Notes under the pieces: model-generated
Databases searched by the model: none
Seen by the model: only the letters and a program-made list of their open reading frames with translations
What the model was told of the DNA's origin: nothing
Made by a program: the position numbers and the translations under genes
Origin: Tetranychus cinnabarinus
Lineage: Eukaryota > Arthropoda > Arachnida > Trombidiformes > Tetranychidae
Direction: 5' to 3'
NCBI GenBank assembly: GCA_022266195.1
Contig: WHVY01000007.1
Span: 2,418,001-2,482,000, forward strand
Length of the DNA: 64,000 bases
In this document: positions 13,001 through 28,000 of the stretch, one piece after another
How the letters are laid out: each line of letters starts with the position of its first letter
Position numbering within the stretch: the first letter of the stretch is position 1

Positions 13001-16000
13001 ATTCAGACTCATTTCAATGTTACCAAATGTTTCTCTTGGAAAATGTTAACAATTGAAGGTAATTTGTTCCATAACAATGATAAACGATGGAAAATGAAAT
13101 TTCCTCACTTGAATTGGTAAACAAATTGTGGTCTCATTTGAATGTAAATATTTAAACCACTTTGATTGATACGCACTTTTGACACTTTTGTTCCACTCGA
13201 AAATGTTTTGCTGAGAAAAGCAAAATTCAAAACAACTCAGTAAATCTGTCTTTTTCTTGACTTAAATGCTACAAGTTCAAATAATGGCTGGACCAACTTT
13301 CAGATTATTTCGCATTACAAATAAAACCTCGAAACTCAATCTGAACTTTACAAAGCACTGGTGAGTTTCACCGTCAATTCAAATTGCAATTAGTTTCTCT
13401 TGAAGAGTATCAGACAATTATAGCTCAATCTCATGAGCATTATTGATCTAAAGTGATATCACTTGGTTCATTAATAATCCATCGTTAGTATTGCCTTCAT
13501 TTATAATCCATTTGCAAAGCAACAAATATCTTTCTTGTAGCAATTAAGCACGACTTTACCATTGAAAAATCACTCTATCGACAGAGTTTTATCGTTGTTC
13601 ATTCAAAACTCATTTACAGAGAAAAGATGTGAACACATGAAATGATGAGAATAAAAGCGTCAACGTAAATCAATCAAATACAATTGGTTGATTGATTGAT
13701 TTTCATTCTTGAATGTTCATTCACCATCAACATCATTGACAATCTTAATATCGATTTAATCTTCTTACAACTTCTGTTTACTTGAATAATCTCTTAACAA
13801 CTCTTCTCATGGAAAACAGTTATTTACTCATTTCAATTATCCTTCTCATTACTGTTGTTGGCATCAATAAAGGCTCATTTGGATATGTTAATTCATTTTC
13901 AATAACAGGCACATTTGATGATTTGATATGATGAAGGAAAAGATGAATCGTTGAATAATTACCAACTACTTTCAATCTCCTGGAAACCATTTTGCTATTT
14001 CCTATTAATTCCCAACTATTCACCATTGGAATTATATCAATAATTATCAGAATAAATGGTTGAGAAGAAGGCAAACATTCTCACCAATAATTTGATTGCA
14101 AAAAGGAAAACTAATATTTCTACAACTTTATCATTATCGCATTATCACCTGGGAGTTAAGAGATTCCAGCATTTATTAATAACTGACAGTTGAATGCTCA
14201 TTGAACCCTGCATAGTGTTTAATCTTAACTTCAACAATTAATCTTGATTTTAATGCCTTTTTTCTTTCCAAATAATCAACATTTTCGTTATCATTTCATT
14301 TGAATTTTATGAGCAAACAATTTCCATTTATATAAATTTTCGAAACTTTAGTTTTACGGTTTAAAGGTTCAACTTATAGCCTTTTATCAACCTGAAGAAA
14401 CTTTTCCAATCATTATTCATTCAATGCCAGCATTCTCATCACTTTTATTGTACCTGTTTAGCAATTGTTTAAACTCTCAAAGGTACGTTTAAGCAGTTTG
14501 AAAACTTTAAAGAGAAACTTGAATTTTCCAGATTTCATGTAAACTTTACAAGATGAGGTCAAGAAAGCTTGAAATTGTAAAATTCGACTTTTAGTTTGTT
14601 CGAACCATTTGCACATTCTCGAGATTAATGGCATTAATAGTTGATACAGCATTAAATTGTTTTCAAAGAATAGCTTAACATGGATTAAATTGACTCTTGA
14701 CCAACTTGGTCTTAATCCTTGAAATAAATTCCCAGCCAACAGAGTTGTAAATTGCTATTCATTAACATTGATCAACAGAGATTAAAGCAATTGGTCAACT
14801 TTGCATCAAATGGTTCAACTTTTCATTTTTACCAGAGTTGCTTGGATTAAATATGTTTACATTTAGCTGAAAAATTTCCCTCCAAACTGGATGCTCAAAT
14901 AATCTAATGTTCATCTCATCTTTCAGGTGTCAAAGTTGGTCTTCGAGAAAAGGCCAAAGTTGCGACTCGAGTGACACTCATGCACCATCCAATTTACAGG
15001 TAAGCTTAAACCTTTTCTTACAAAAGAGAGCCAATTAATCATCTATTCAGATGAAACTCTTACTTCTGATGGAAGCGTAAATTATCACAAAAAGCTTTAT
15101 CCAAGAAAAGCAATTATAAGAGCTATAATTTAGTTGATACTAATGATCAAATTGATTGCTTACAATTGTGTTGGTTCATTCATCCGAAAAACTAACTTGA
15201 TAAAATTGGATTATCGTAGTTCCAACATAACCAATAATATCGACACAATTGAAAGATGTTCATGAAGAGAAGGTAAAGAAATGATTCATTTTGCGAGTAA
15301 CGAAATTAACTTTTCTTCATTTGCTCCTTTCTGTTACATCAACAAATTAAATACTAAAACTCGATGATTATCATTTAGGTTTTGCAAAAGAAGAAGAAGA
15401 AAAAAAGTTTTTGTTTGCCGTTTGTTTGCTTGTGCAAAGAGTATTATTGTTGATTGAGATGAATAAAAATAATTACTAGCAACATGATGGTAATGATAAA
15501 TATCAATGAGAAAAGCAAAAATGATGGTTAACCCTGTTATTTACCGAACATTACTTTCATCATTTATGAGATACAATGAATGTTGGTTGAATCATCTCAT
15601 ATCTTGACCAAAAAATCTCATCAAACGATCAAACATATTGATCATTTTTGCATTCATTGTCTCCGAATAGCCAATATCAATTGTCATGTAATGATAACTG
15701 TTGTACAATGTTTAGTGTTCATTTGCATATGTAACCCAATCGTGATCACATTTCACTGTTAAGTGTCAATAACAGTAGACAATTGTTGATCAAAACAACT
15801 GGATGAACAATTTTCATCATAATTTGCTTTTCCAAACCAAAGGTTGACATTTTCAGATTCATTGTTATGACAGGAAAAAGATGACCAACAATGAAACTAA
15901 TTGCAAAAGTTGACCAGCAACAATAACAAAGAATAAACGTTCAGAACAAGAATAAGAATTGTTGCAAATATTGCAATGAATTGATCATTAGTTTTGGAAT

Positions 16001-19000
16001 AAATTTCATTCCATTATTTAGTTGATCAATTAATCACTGAGCAACGAAAAAAAATGATTCTCCATGAAATTCGCAGCTTCATGTAACAAACGAAAGCCAA
16101 CAATTTGAACTCTTTTGTTAACATTAAATAGACTCTGACCCAATAAGAAAGTGTTACTTTTGTTGTCAAATGAATTCCCTGCAACTTCCGACGTTAATGG
16201 AATGTTTCCGGTTCTGTATGCCAACAGAAGAAAAAGAAAAGAAGAAAAAATGATCCAAGTGGCTTTTCGTTCGTTACTTTCAAGCGTTATTAATGATTCA
16301 AATGAACAGGGAATTTCGTCTGGAAATGTTTCACAAGAAGAAGAAAAAAATGATCCAGAAAAGTTGAAAATGATGATAATTATGAAAAGAAGAAATTCAT
16401 TCACAGAATTTTCTCCTCAAAAGATTGCCGCAAAATAACAATCGAGTTTCAACTTCTTCTAATGTCTTCGTCTGATCATTACTGACCTTCTGTAAGTGAT
16501 TAACCATTTTCATCATTAAAAGCCATCGATTGATATTGCAAATGTCCATTTTGTGGTCAACCTAAAATAGCTAAACAAGCTTACTCTTGTCTAATTGATT
16601 TCATTGTTTTTTCCCGACTCTCCAGTTCCATCATTATTTGACCATTTTGCTCAATCAAAAAGTTTAACTCTTAATTGAACTTATTATTGTTGATCCAAAT
16701 TGGCAATCAATTGGAAAGTATCACAAGCAGTTTGGATCAATCAAAACACAACATTTGTTTGACCAGCAATTTTTGATCCAAAAGTAAAAGCAATCAAAGC
16801 TTTCCTATTAAATCTACTGAACTACTAATTAAATTAGATATTTATTGTTTCATTACTGTTTCCATGATGAGAATGTAATCAGCAAATTGTTTCTCAAATT
16901 TTCTGCTGATTCCAATCATTGCTGAAGATTACGTTGAATCACACAATCAAATATTATTAGCCAGCAATATTGTTCAATTTGATATTATTACTCAACTTGA
17001 CTTGTTATTTTTATTTGCCTGCAACATCTTCATACTGTAACATCATCTTTACATCATTCCTCATCATTTCTTTTCTTAACCTTTTTCTTCCTACTCAAAC
17101 CAAATTGAGTCTATAGTCTTTAAGACTTCATGATTGAGCCTCAGGGAGATAAAGAGAGATGAACTTCTTCCATTGCTCAGTGCGTTAGGCGAAAGGTGAA
17201 ATGAACAAAAGAATTGTAAGTAAAGAAAAAATTTAGTCAATCATGAAATGAAAAGTAAAAAACTAGCAAATAAATGAAGTTATTTAAGAAAAAAATGAAC
17301 CAGATGAAAATTTCGAAACAAAACTCAGAACTAATGTCGAAAAATTGTTATATAAGTTCATTGTTTGATTGGATGAAAATTTTGCTGATTTGATACACAA
17401 TCAAGAGATAATAGAAAACAATGTTAACATGATTCGAGTTTTTCTTCTTCTTTATTCAACAAAAGCTATTCAATAATGTAAAACAAATCAAATTGCAATC
17501 AAATTGTTATGGCCAATAAAATAGCATTGTAATGACTGTAAAGTTGCAAATTTATTGAAGGATGAATATTTGCAATTTTTTTCACCAATTTCATTCCATC
17601 AAACCATGAAAACTCTTTGCTCTCTGTTCATGTAAAGATAAACTCGATTGGTAACACTTTCATTGTTGCCCTCAACTGGGCTGATGTGGGCGATAAATTG
17701 TCATTCATTATTCTTCTTTAATCTGAACATTTCCAACTTATTGTTTCTCACAATTGAACTTGACGTTTATAGCTAATCTCGAGCTTTGTCTGACGCTCGT
17801 AAAGTTTAACAATCCTCAATTTGTGCTTTCTTAATGATTCCATTTTCCTTTTCATGATTTTATAACTTTTATTATAGTTATTATGTTAAAATGGCATAGA
17901 ATCTGAAGATAATTTTATTTACTTGTTTTATTGTTCACCAACTTTGGTTTGCCTCTAAATTTTGTGTAAAAAGTATGTTTACACATTTTACTAACTTCAC
18001 TGAAGTTCAAAGTTTGCAAAATGAATTGCTCGAAACGTTTCAAATGTAAAAGTTGAATCTCTAATAGGATTTCATTATTTAAGGATTGATCAATTTAAAT
18101 GAGTTGTTGAGTATTCTTTGATCATTTTGACGGTTTCATTTGATTGCAATTTTGAACTTCAAATAATAACTTGAAATATTTTACTTCTTAAGTTGATTCA
18201 GTGTAAATTTGATGAAATTATTTCCTTGAAGTCAACAAGGTTCGAGTTATTGATTTATTATTTAAACATTGCTTGTTTCATGGACCAATCCATCAGAACA
18301 TTTTTCTTGTAATATTGAAAGAATGTTTATATTAAGTTTGGACATTTCAACAGATTTTTGCCTGGACAAGTTTCAGCCATGGATAAGGAAAAATGATAAT
18401 GGTGATAGAGAAGATTAACTGAAATGAGAAAATGTTGAACTGAAAGCCTTGTTCTGTAACTGATGAGATTGGTTATGATTAAGCGAGTTATGATGGAAAA
18501 AATTGAATCAATCTCTGGATTAGAGGATGAAACTTTTCTTCCCTAATAGTGTTAACCAAATGATCCGTGACTATTTCAATGTTACCCTTTAATCAGTATT
18601 ATAATTATCACAATTTTTTTGTTTAATTTCATCTTTTCCACCAAACTTTTGGTCTACCTTAATTAAGATTGATTCATCTTTTCCCAATCAATTTCACCAT
18701 CTTTCTGATTATAAGCTTTTCGCTTTCAACCTCATCTCAATGGACAACGTTAATATTATCTTCTTGTTCATCTTCTATTGAATCAACACTGAACATTGGA
18801 ACCATTAATGAAACCAATAATAATATTGTTAATACTTTCACCATTTGATTCATTCAAAGTGACTATCTTGTTGAAATCCGTTGATGAAAAGGCTTTTCAT
18901 TGTGCATCAATCCCATTCAATAATATCGCTCTACTTTATCAAAATCATTTTTTCCTTTCCACTAAATCTCATCAACTAACATGATCAACCTTTTCTGGTG

Positions 19001-22000
19001 ATCCTTTCATTCTTGTATCCAATTTATCAGCTCAAACTTGCGAAAAGGTTGCAAACAATAGTTTGGGTTAATCTCGTTATTAGCAAGAAAAATTGTCAAC
19101 TTTTCTTGAAATAATCTGATGAACTTTTTCCAGCCTTCAATCAGTCAATTAACTTCAACCTTTATTCAACTGATTGATCATATTATGCTAATACCATTGG
19201 ATGAAAATTCATTTTTTGTTGTTCCAAACTTGCAACTTTGCGAATAAAACGAAATCTTTCTTTAAATTTATGCACTTTCCCTGTTTAATCATGAAAGCAA
19301 TAAGAAATTCTGTTGCTGCAAAATTATTGTGTACTTTGCTTCAATTGTCAGTTGTTTGGAAGGAAATATTTCTCAATTTTATTGATACTTCTCAAACAAT
19401 TTAATCATTTTAATCTCGACAATAATTTTTTGTTACAACTTTCTCCTTTTCTCATCAAGATGAACAAGTGCAAACAATTCTCACACTTTTATCTCCATCT
19501 TTTCAATATCCAACTCCAAGCTATTATCACTCCCTGTTGATTCCCTTTACCTATCAGTTGCCTTCCCTTCAGTCAACCTTTTTTTATTACTTTTACTTGA
19601 AAACTGAAACTATACAATCTTACTTTTCCTTTACCATTAGCTTTATCCTTTTTGTGCTCAAGATTTCCGTTCCTTACTTTAATCAATGTTGACTGGTTCT
19701 ACTTTTCTTCCGGTTTCAATTCATCGTTGCTTCTCATTTTGGTTACCTTGAAACCGACAATCTTGAAACTTCAAAAAAGACGCAAAAATAGGACAAAAGC
19801 AATCAGTTTATTCACCAACACTTTTCTCAAATCGATTAAATATTAAAATGCAAAATCTTGAATTTAATTTACACTTTAGACATAATTTCCGTTTCAATAT
19901 ACAAACTAAATTAGTTTTGTAGTTGAGGTGAAATTCGGAGTAAACTTTAATCACACCAAACTCCAAGTTCAGTCTTTCAGGTCGAACCATTTTCGCAACA
20001 ATAAATCAAAACCTTTTAACGTAATTAGAATCTTAAAATAAACTTTTATGTATTTCATGTTTAATCAATCACTTGATGGTTTTGCCTAATAATGCAAAAT
20101 AATCTGATGATGAATTTCCATCTTTCTCAATGTTCCTATTAATAGTAAACTTTCGAGTTTCATCTGAACGGACCTTTAGTTATAGATGAATATTTATCAG
20201 AATCGAAGCAACTTTAACCTTTCATCTTGGTCTCTATCCACTGTTTAACAAGTTTTCTTGTGTTGGCAATAATGAAAAGAGCCGATATTTATTGAGCTTA
20301 GTCTTTTGTTTAATCTGCCAGCTTTGGGAATGAGAATTGAATCTTATTCCAAGCATGAGAAAGTTGATTGATAAACATTCCATGTGTTATCCTGAAAGAA
20401 ATGCTCAATTTCCAGGCAACTCCTTAAGCCAATAAACTGGCAAAGCAAAAGTAAATTATCAATTTATCTCTGACCATATATTATAATTTATCGATTATCT
20501 CGATATTTAGGTTACTCTTGTAGACAGTGAAAAAAGGCAGAAATGGAAAGATTTAAAGATTAATCTTGCCAATGACAAATTCAATGTTTAACTTTGGGTT
20601 AACTCAATAATTGAGTTACATCAATTCGCTAATGATGAATTCACTCGCTCATTACAAAATGTCCTGTCAATAAACAGGGAAACACAGTTTCCTTCGCCTT
20701 TCAATCACAAGAAAATTGAATGCAAATTTTCATTCTTTTTTCACTCCAATTTGAATACATTAAAATGCGATCAAGATTAATTTACATTCATAATTGTACC
20801 CATTCTTATGAGAAAACAAAAGATGCAAAAATCAAGAAACCCTTTTCACTTATGTTCAACTCGATCGAGTCTCAAGTGATCCGAGCCTTGATCCAGTACA
20901 AAAGACATTCATTACTCTAATTACTCCAATCAACTAAATTAATATCTATTCTTACCTTTTATTACTTTCTGTTTGTCGTACTTCATCATTAAATTAACTT
21001 ATTCAAGTTTATTGTTTGGATTATTTTTCTTCTTATTTCGGTTGCAATCGAGTTAATTGCTTCAAGCAATAACGTTAATCTATCCATTAGTATTGATGAA
21101 ATTGCAGCCAATTTTCAAGATTCTGTTTCAAGTTCGAGTGAAATATTCAACTTTAAAATCGACTTTGAACTGATCATTTGAAACTCAAATTTCTGATGAG
21201 ATTCTGGATAAACTAACTAATACAGAATTTTCCATAAAAATTCATTTTCTTTCTTTTTCATCAACTTTTTGTCAACACAGAATTTGATTTACTTTTCATC
21301 ATTTTCGTTCATCAATTATTCACATTTCGCCATGAAGTTTAACAATCTTTCAATTTATTCAATGAACTTTTTTTATCGCTCAATTACAATCTCTTCTCAA
21401 GCTTTTTTCCCTTTCTAAATCAAAGCATTTTGTTGCAATTTTCAATATTTCAAGTTATCGGTTGAATTGATTTTTTTTTACTTCCCTGAAGCGAATGTCA
21501 AAAAGTTGGCATTTTCTTGCCTCAAATTAAACTTACTTTACTTTTGACAAAATCTTTCATTCGACAAATTCATTTGAAACAATTGAAAATTCTATGTTCA
21601 TAAATACTGAGCAAATTCATTAATATATAAATGTATATATTTCTATATTTGATTATTAAATGATAAAGTTGCTTTCGTTTGCTTATTAAAAGGAATGTAA
21701 AAATGTTTGAATGTCAGCATTTTCCAGTTTTTTACATGAAATATTTTATTCATTTACTCAATGTTATTCTTGAGAATTGAAGTTTACTTGAAATGTTTGT
21801 TCAACTTTTACTGATCAATATCAAGTAAAATGAAGATAAATTGTATAATAATGCAAAGCAAATTTTACTTTTCATTTCTTTCGACTTGAACTATTCTTAC
21901 AATTATTCAATTGAAATGATTGCTAATTTGAAAAGTTTAATTATTGTTCGATATGAAACTGAATAAAAGATGAAAATTTCATTCAATTTTCACCTGGGAT

Positions 22001-25000
22001 TCTACGATGTTCAGTTTATTAACAGGTTGTTGGCATAATTTTCTTGAACTATTTTCCTCGATCCATCATGAATCACATTGATTTTTCGTTTCACCATTTT
22101 CATATCATTTTTCATCATCACTTTATTATTAATAAATCATTTTATACCTTATTATTTTTCGCATTCAAAAGCGTATAAAAAAGTGAATAAAATGACAAAT
22201 TGTCATCTACATTATCATTATTTATGAATGTTCTGGTGTCAGGGGAAAATGTGTTAATTATAAGTAATGATCTAATCTGGTTCAACATCTTTACAGCACA
22301 CATCATTATTGATCATGAGGAATGGTTGAATCGATAAATGATCAATTTAAGATTTATTTCTGATTAAACTGCAGTTCATTGAATTGCAATTCATTTTTAC
22401 TTTTCATTGACTTTCAATTTCATCTTTCAATACTTTGCCTTCTTCCATTGCAATTAATGTTTAAAATTATGAGAGATTCCGTTGAAAACTTATTGATGGA
22501 CATTGAGGAGAATTTAAATTTCATGATTGATGAGATCTTAATGATTCTTCAATATGCATGAGTGAAGTAAAAACAACATTCCGATTGGGACAGCATTCAA
22601 TATAAAACTGATTTTCCATATCGCAGGAGCCTAACATGGAATCTCTAGAAAGTTCTGTTTGCCAACAATCTTTGAATTCCATCGGAATCTTGATTGATAA
22701 ACTTTCTGTCAGAAGTCAATTTCAGAGCAGGGATTGGAGTTTATTATTGCGAATAGACGAATTTCAAAAATTTGAACGAATTCGATTCTTCGACGATCAC
22801 TGGGCCATTCCGATTTCTAAATTCTTCTGAGTTCTCATGCTAACCCAAGTTCATTCTCTGATTAATCTAAATGACGAACTTAATCAAGCTCAAAAAGTGT
22901 TTTAATTTGTAAAGTATTTCGCTTCTCAAACAACTTGCCTCTAATTATCTGATATAATTCCAAGTTTGCTGACGACCTTTTCATTAATCATTCGCAAAAA
23001 TAGAAATTCTTTCTCTTTAGTAAATTCTTTCTTGAGATTATTTACCTGAATTTCGGATCAGTTGAAACTTGCAACTAAATTTTTTCCATTTAATTGCTTT
23101 CTTTCAATCAAATCGAACCTTTTACTCTGCAAACATCTTAATTCAAGTTTAATCACAATTCGGAATAATCTTATGTTTGATGCTAAAATTGTTGATCAAA
23201 CAAACCATAACAACTTGTTTATCATGTTAACAACCTAGTTACTAATAAAATCAGTTGCACCTTAACTATCATTGCAAAGAAAGCGAATCTCGTTTAGATT
23301 TTAAATTAGTCCTATTGATCTCGAAAACATCTATTCAGTTTGCACATTAATTTCATAAAAAGAAGTTTAATCGCCATTTCTCTCCAAATATGAAATCTTG
23401 CTTGGTGATAATTCTCACAATTAAATTATAATCGAAGCAAATGCATTAGAAATTTATTCAAATGCACAATAAATCTTGTATCGTCTGACAAAAGTTAGAT
23501 AAATGCACATTTCCAGCATTTATCTGATCATGCAAATAATAAATGTACAAAATGCTTCAAGATATCAAATGTAAACGCAAAATGCAAAGTATTATTAATA
23601 CATTTAATGGTTTTCCATGGTAAAGTTCATTTCCTTTGCCTCTTAAAATAATCATTTACAAAGTCTGTTTCAATAACTTGCATCAGTTTTTTAAACCTTT
23701 TCATGTAAAGAAGAAGAATAAGCAAAATGTATTTCAATCAGGATTAAATTTATTGTTTGGTTTGTTTTACAACCAAAAATGTACTAAAACAATCAAATTA
23801 TATTTACTTTTAAACTGATAATTCAATTTATCATAACAATTGAATGTATAATGCCTTTTAAGTGAATCTTTCCTTGTGTTGTTCAATCCCATGAAGTTCA
23901 AGAAATTTTATTCTTAAACATTTACTTAAAAGCTTCACTATACTTTGTATAATTATCTTGACCTTAAAATCCTAATGACAAGAGAGATGAATAGTTATGA
24001 ACATATTTCACTGGAATCCAACTAAACTCTTGATCCAGACGAAGAGTCAAAGACTCAGTTTGCTTTCATGATTCCATTGGTTAACTTGAGCCAACTGAAG
24101 TAACGATGAAATTCATTTGGGTCAGTAAACAGTTTCAACTTCCAACACATTTCCATGCATTTTCACGTCTATCAAGATCATTTAGCAGCTAAACATTTGT
24201 TTTCACTCCATTTCAATTGTCTTCTGTCTTTAAAAAGTTAAGTCAGCCATTTAGATACGCAAAAGATGCTCTTCTCATCTTTATTTTGGTCCTTTTATTC
24301 ATCTTCTTCCCTGTCAATCTTTTCCTCTGAAAACCTTTTCTCAACATCAATCCAAGTGACATTCAATTGAAACTATGAAAATAAAAGCTCTTCAATCCTA
24401 TTTTGAATCTATTCCTATGACAATATCACTTACGAACCGTTTCAATTTCATCTGTGATTAAATCGTTTTTACCATATTTTCCACTTCGTTCAACCCATCA
24501 AACTGTTAATCTGCCTTTTCCCTGTCACAGTTTCAATTTAAATTCAATTCTTTTTCAGTCAACTTTTTTTTCCCAAACTACACAACTTTTGACCTTTCTA
24601 TTAAACCAACAATTAGTAATTTCAGACCTTTTCATTTCAAACATAAAACTGATAAAATCAACTCCCAGACCAAGAATAACAATCCAAGTAAATTTACTCC
24701 AACAGTTTCTTTAATCAAATCAACTCTGAAATCTTTAAACTTCCATTCTGTCAAAGTCTCTATGATCAACTCATTATCAAGTTGATGAATGAACAAAACT
24801 TGTCTTCTTTTGACAAACTTTTAGTCGAACAAGAAGAAACCTGATTAAACCTTTCATCATTCATAAATAAAATGATGTGATGATAAACCTGTTATTTATA
24901 GACAATGAAATCTACCATGAAAATCTCACCTTTTTTTATTCGTTTTTTTCTTCATCAAGGAAACAATGAGAGTTAAATGCGATATTTCAAGATAACGAGT

Positions 25001-28000
25001 CGACAATTAATTTGTGTGAAAAGTTTTTATTCCCTGTAATTGAATCAAACTAACTTGAAACGTATTTTTCTGTCAACATTGAGTTTAAAGATGATCAACT
25101 TTGTACAATATTTGAAATGTACAATAAATGTCTAATATTATCCCAGCGTCTTCACTCCCTTTATCCCTTTACTAACTATTATTTTTTGTCTCTTTCTTCT
25201 TCCTCTACTTCAAGCTTCAATTGAATCTGAACACTATTTGACAGACTTTGTGTATTCCTTTTGTGTTGCTTTTAATTCCTTCATCAAATCATCTTGAGCT
25301 TGGATAACCTTATAATATTGATCCTCAACTCTTTTTTTCCTCTTCTTCTTCCCATGTTTGCCAAAAGAGAGCAAAAAATCGAACAAAGTTTTTCTTTTCA
25401 TTCTCTTGTAGATAGTTTAACAATCAACATTTTTATTATTATTCTGAAATTACTGGTAACAGAGACAATAACTGTTTCTCGTTATCCATGCATCTAAATA
25501 TCTTTCATTGTTTAGGATAATATTAATGAAAGTTTTCCAGTTATTTTAAGCTTATATCTTGTTCATCATTTTGTTGTCAATTTACTTTCAATGCCAATTA
25601 TTCAACTAAACTTTCATGGTTACATTTTTTTCACTTTTTCAGTCTCAACCTTTCAACTTCATTAAAGAATGATAATTAACTAGAAAAGCAAAATTGAAAA
25701 GCACCATTTTCTATGCAAATTTTCTTGATAGTTAAAGAAAAGGTTTAAAGTCAATTAATGAATACATTAACTTTTCTAATTAATTCATTGACTATTCATT
25801 TCGTTATTTCTTTGCCATTCAAATCGCTATCCAAGAGGTTGATTCATAACCCAATACTCTCAGCTTATTTGTATTGACGTTTCATTGTAGTGTATAAACA
25901 TTATGGAAACTATGAGAATCGCAAATCGAAAAATAATGACCAGAACTGAAATCTGATCTGAAATGAGATCAAATCTATTAACCCAAGCAATAATCGAATC
26001 TTACTTCAGAAGATTTATCTCTTCATGAAGCTATTCAAATCGACACCTTTTCTTGTAATCAAATAACTTCATGTTGTTATATTTTGAATCTCACAATTAG
26101 ATTTTGTTGAATGAAGATTCTTTTCAAATTTCATTTCTGATCCTAATCTTGCCCTGTTGCTTTGAACACTTTCAGTTGTTCCATATTTTTTTGCTAATTT
26201 TGAAGCGTTTCATTATAACTCTTGAAATTAATGATGTGTGAATATGCGATTCCAAAGTTTTTAATTCCAATACTTTGTATTGGCGATTGAACCTTCGTTT
26301 CAATTGAACTCACGTTCAATACTGTTATCCAGTCTAAGCTGATCTGATTAATCTTATAAACATGATCTGCTTAGCAAGTTACAATATCGATGTGCAAGAA
26401 ACTTCAGAATTTTGCAATCTCGTTGTAAAGTTTTCAATAGTCAATGAGCTACTTCAATTGACTGAGCCTTTTCTGCATTTCTGAACTTTTTCAAAGAACT
26501 TCTCAGGATTAATCTTTTAAAACTCAATATTCCAGAAACTGTCTGTATTCTAACTCTATAACATTAGGAAATGAACAGTCATGTCGTGCTTTGATTGTAA
26601 ATTGTGATGGATTGCAGTTGTGCAAACCATTTGTTGATCATTTACGGATTGGATAATTTATCAGTGTTTATTTAGACACTTTAATTGCGACTCTTTTCAT
26701 TTACTTTGCAAAGAAGCAAAAGAAAAGTCTTCAATAGACTAAAGGCTAGTTTTGTTTATCATGTTAAATATACCATGAAATTGTATTATTTGATTGAAAG
26801 TTTGAATGTAAACAATAACAATGATGAAAGGAGATGCAAAAAGCTGTGTTCAAACTGTTCAAATCAATGAACTGTTTGCATAAAAAAAGATCTCACTGAA
26901 CATTTAGCTAACTTAATGTTTATATACTTGATTTGCCTTTTAAATTGACTTTTCAATTCTATCCTCAACCTTATCATCTTTCCTCTTCATAATCTTCATT
27001 CCCTTCCCACTCACTTTCCATTTAAATTATCGTTAGTAATCTTATTGGGAAAATTTTCTCTTCGAATCAAAAGCAAAAACTTATTAAACATTAATGAAGT
27101 TACTTTTTGACTTTTTTTCAAATTTTTCACTTTTCCAATTTATTTTCAACTTTCGATATTATTCCATCATTTAGGACAATTTATTCACTTTGAGCGATAA
27201 CCTTTGGCTCAGAATTCATGAATTCTCTGAAAAATCGAGTTATCATCAAAAGTTTAAATAATTTAACCAATCAATTGAAGTTAATTTTTAATCGAACGAT
27301 TTCATGAAAAACTTAACCTGTGGGGAGAAAGTTATGGACAAATTACCTCTCTAGTAATCTGAAGTTTTCTCAGAACTGGGTTGAGCTAAAGGATTAGAAT
27401 TTTCACAGAATTTTATCTAGTGATTGAAGAATATAATACAAAAATTACAAAAATTTTGCGCTGATAATTATTCATTTATCACCATTTAAAGTTTAACTTG
27501 GCCTGAGCTTTTCTCTGCTATTTATGCGTCCAACCTCAGGAAGTTTTTGACGCCTCAGGATTTTCATTAATCCCTGAGTCTAATAATCTTTCTTATGTAC
27601 CTTAGCTTAGTTCATTCGAAAGCTCATGGTCTCCCCTCTAGGCTAATGTTTTTTTGGATGGATTTGAGGCCAAAAATCATGCTGAATTAATCGATAGAAA
27701 AAAACTCTAACTAAAAAAATTTGCTTCTCAACATTTTCACAGGCTCATGAAAAATCACAAATTTCATATTGATAAAGCATGTGATGGTGTTATCAAATAT
27801 ATTTGATCTATTCACTAGATCCTGAGCTTCAATTACATATCAAAAAAATTAAATTATTCAAAAAAATAAACTAATTACAATCATTTGAACAAAATGTCCA
27901 TAACTTTTTCCCCACATGTTATGTTTCGAAAGTGGATCAATTTTTGGAATCATTGTTCGCCTTGTTAACCAACAATCTCTTTCATTGCTTTGTTTCGATT

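Larger units (their letters stand above)
2424..14926 (+). other. NOS1AP intron 2 (12.5 kb)
   Basis: This is a long intron bounded by GTTAGT at 2424 and TTTCAG at 14921-14926, with phase 1 on both sides. It is AT-rich with no recognisable coding exon. The notable contents are the palindromic element at 9416-9818 and the direct repeat pair at 8922-9055 and 10149-10288. A moderately GC-richer patch lies around 10460-10550. The remainder is unremarkable non-coding sequence in which I see no RNA gene. Confidence 0.85.

Noticed and set aside
14458..14739. 93-codon minus-strand frame near NOS1AP exon 3
   Set aside because: No recognisable domain, antisense to the intron, and typical AT-driven Leu/Phe/Lys composition.
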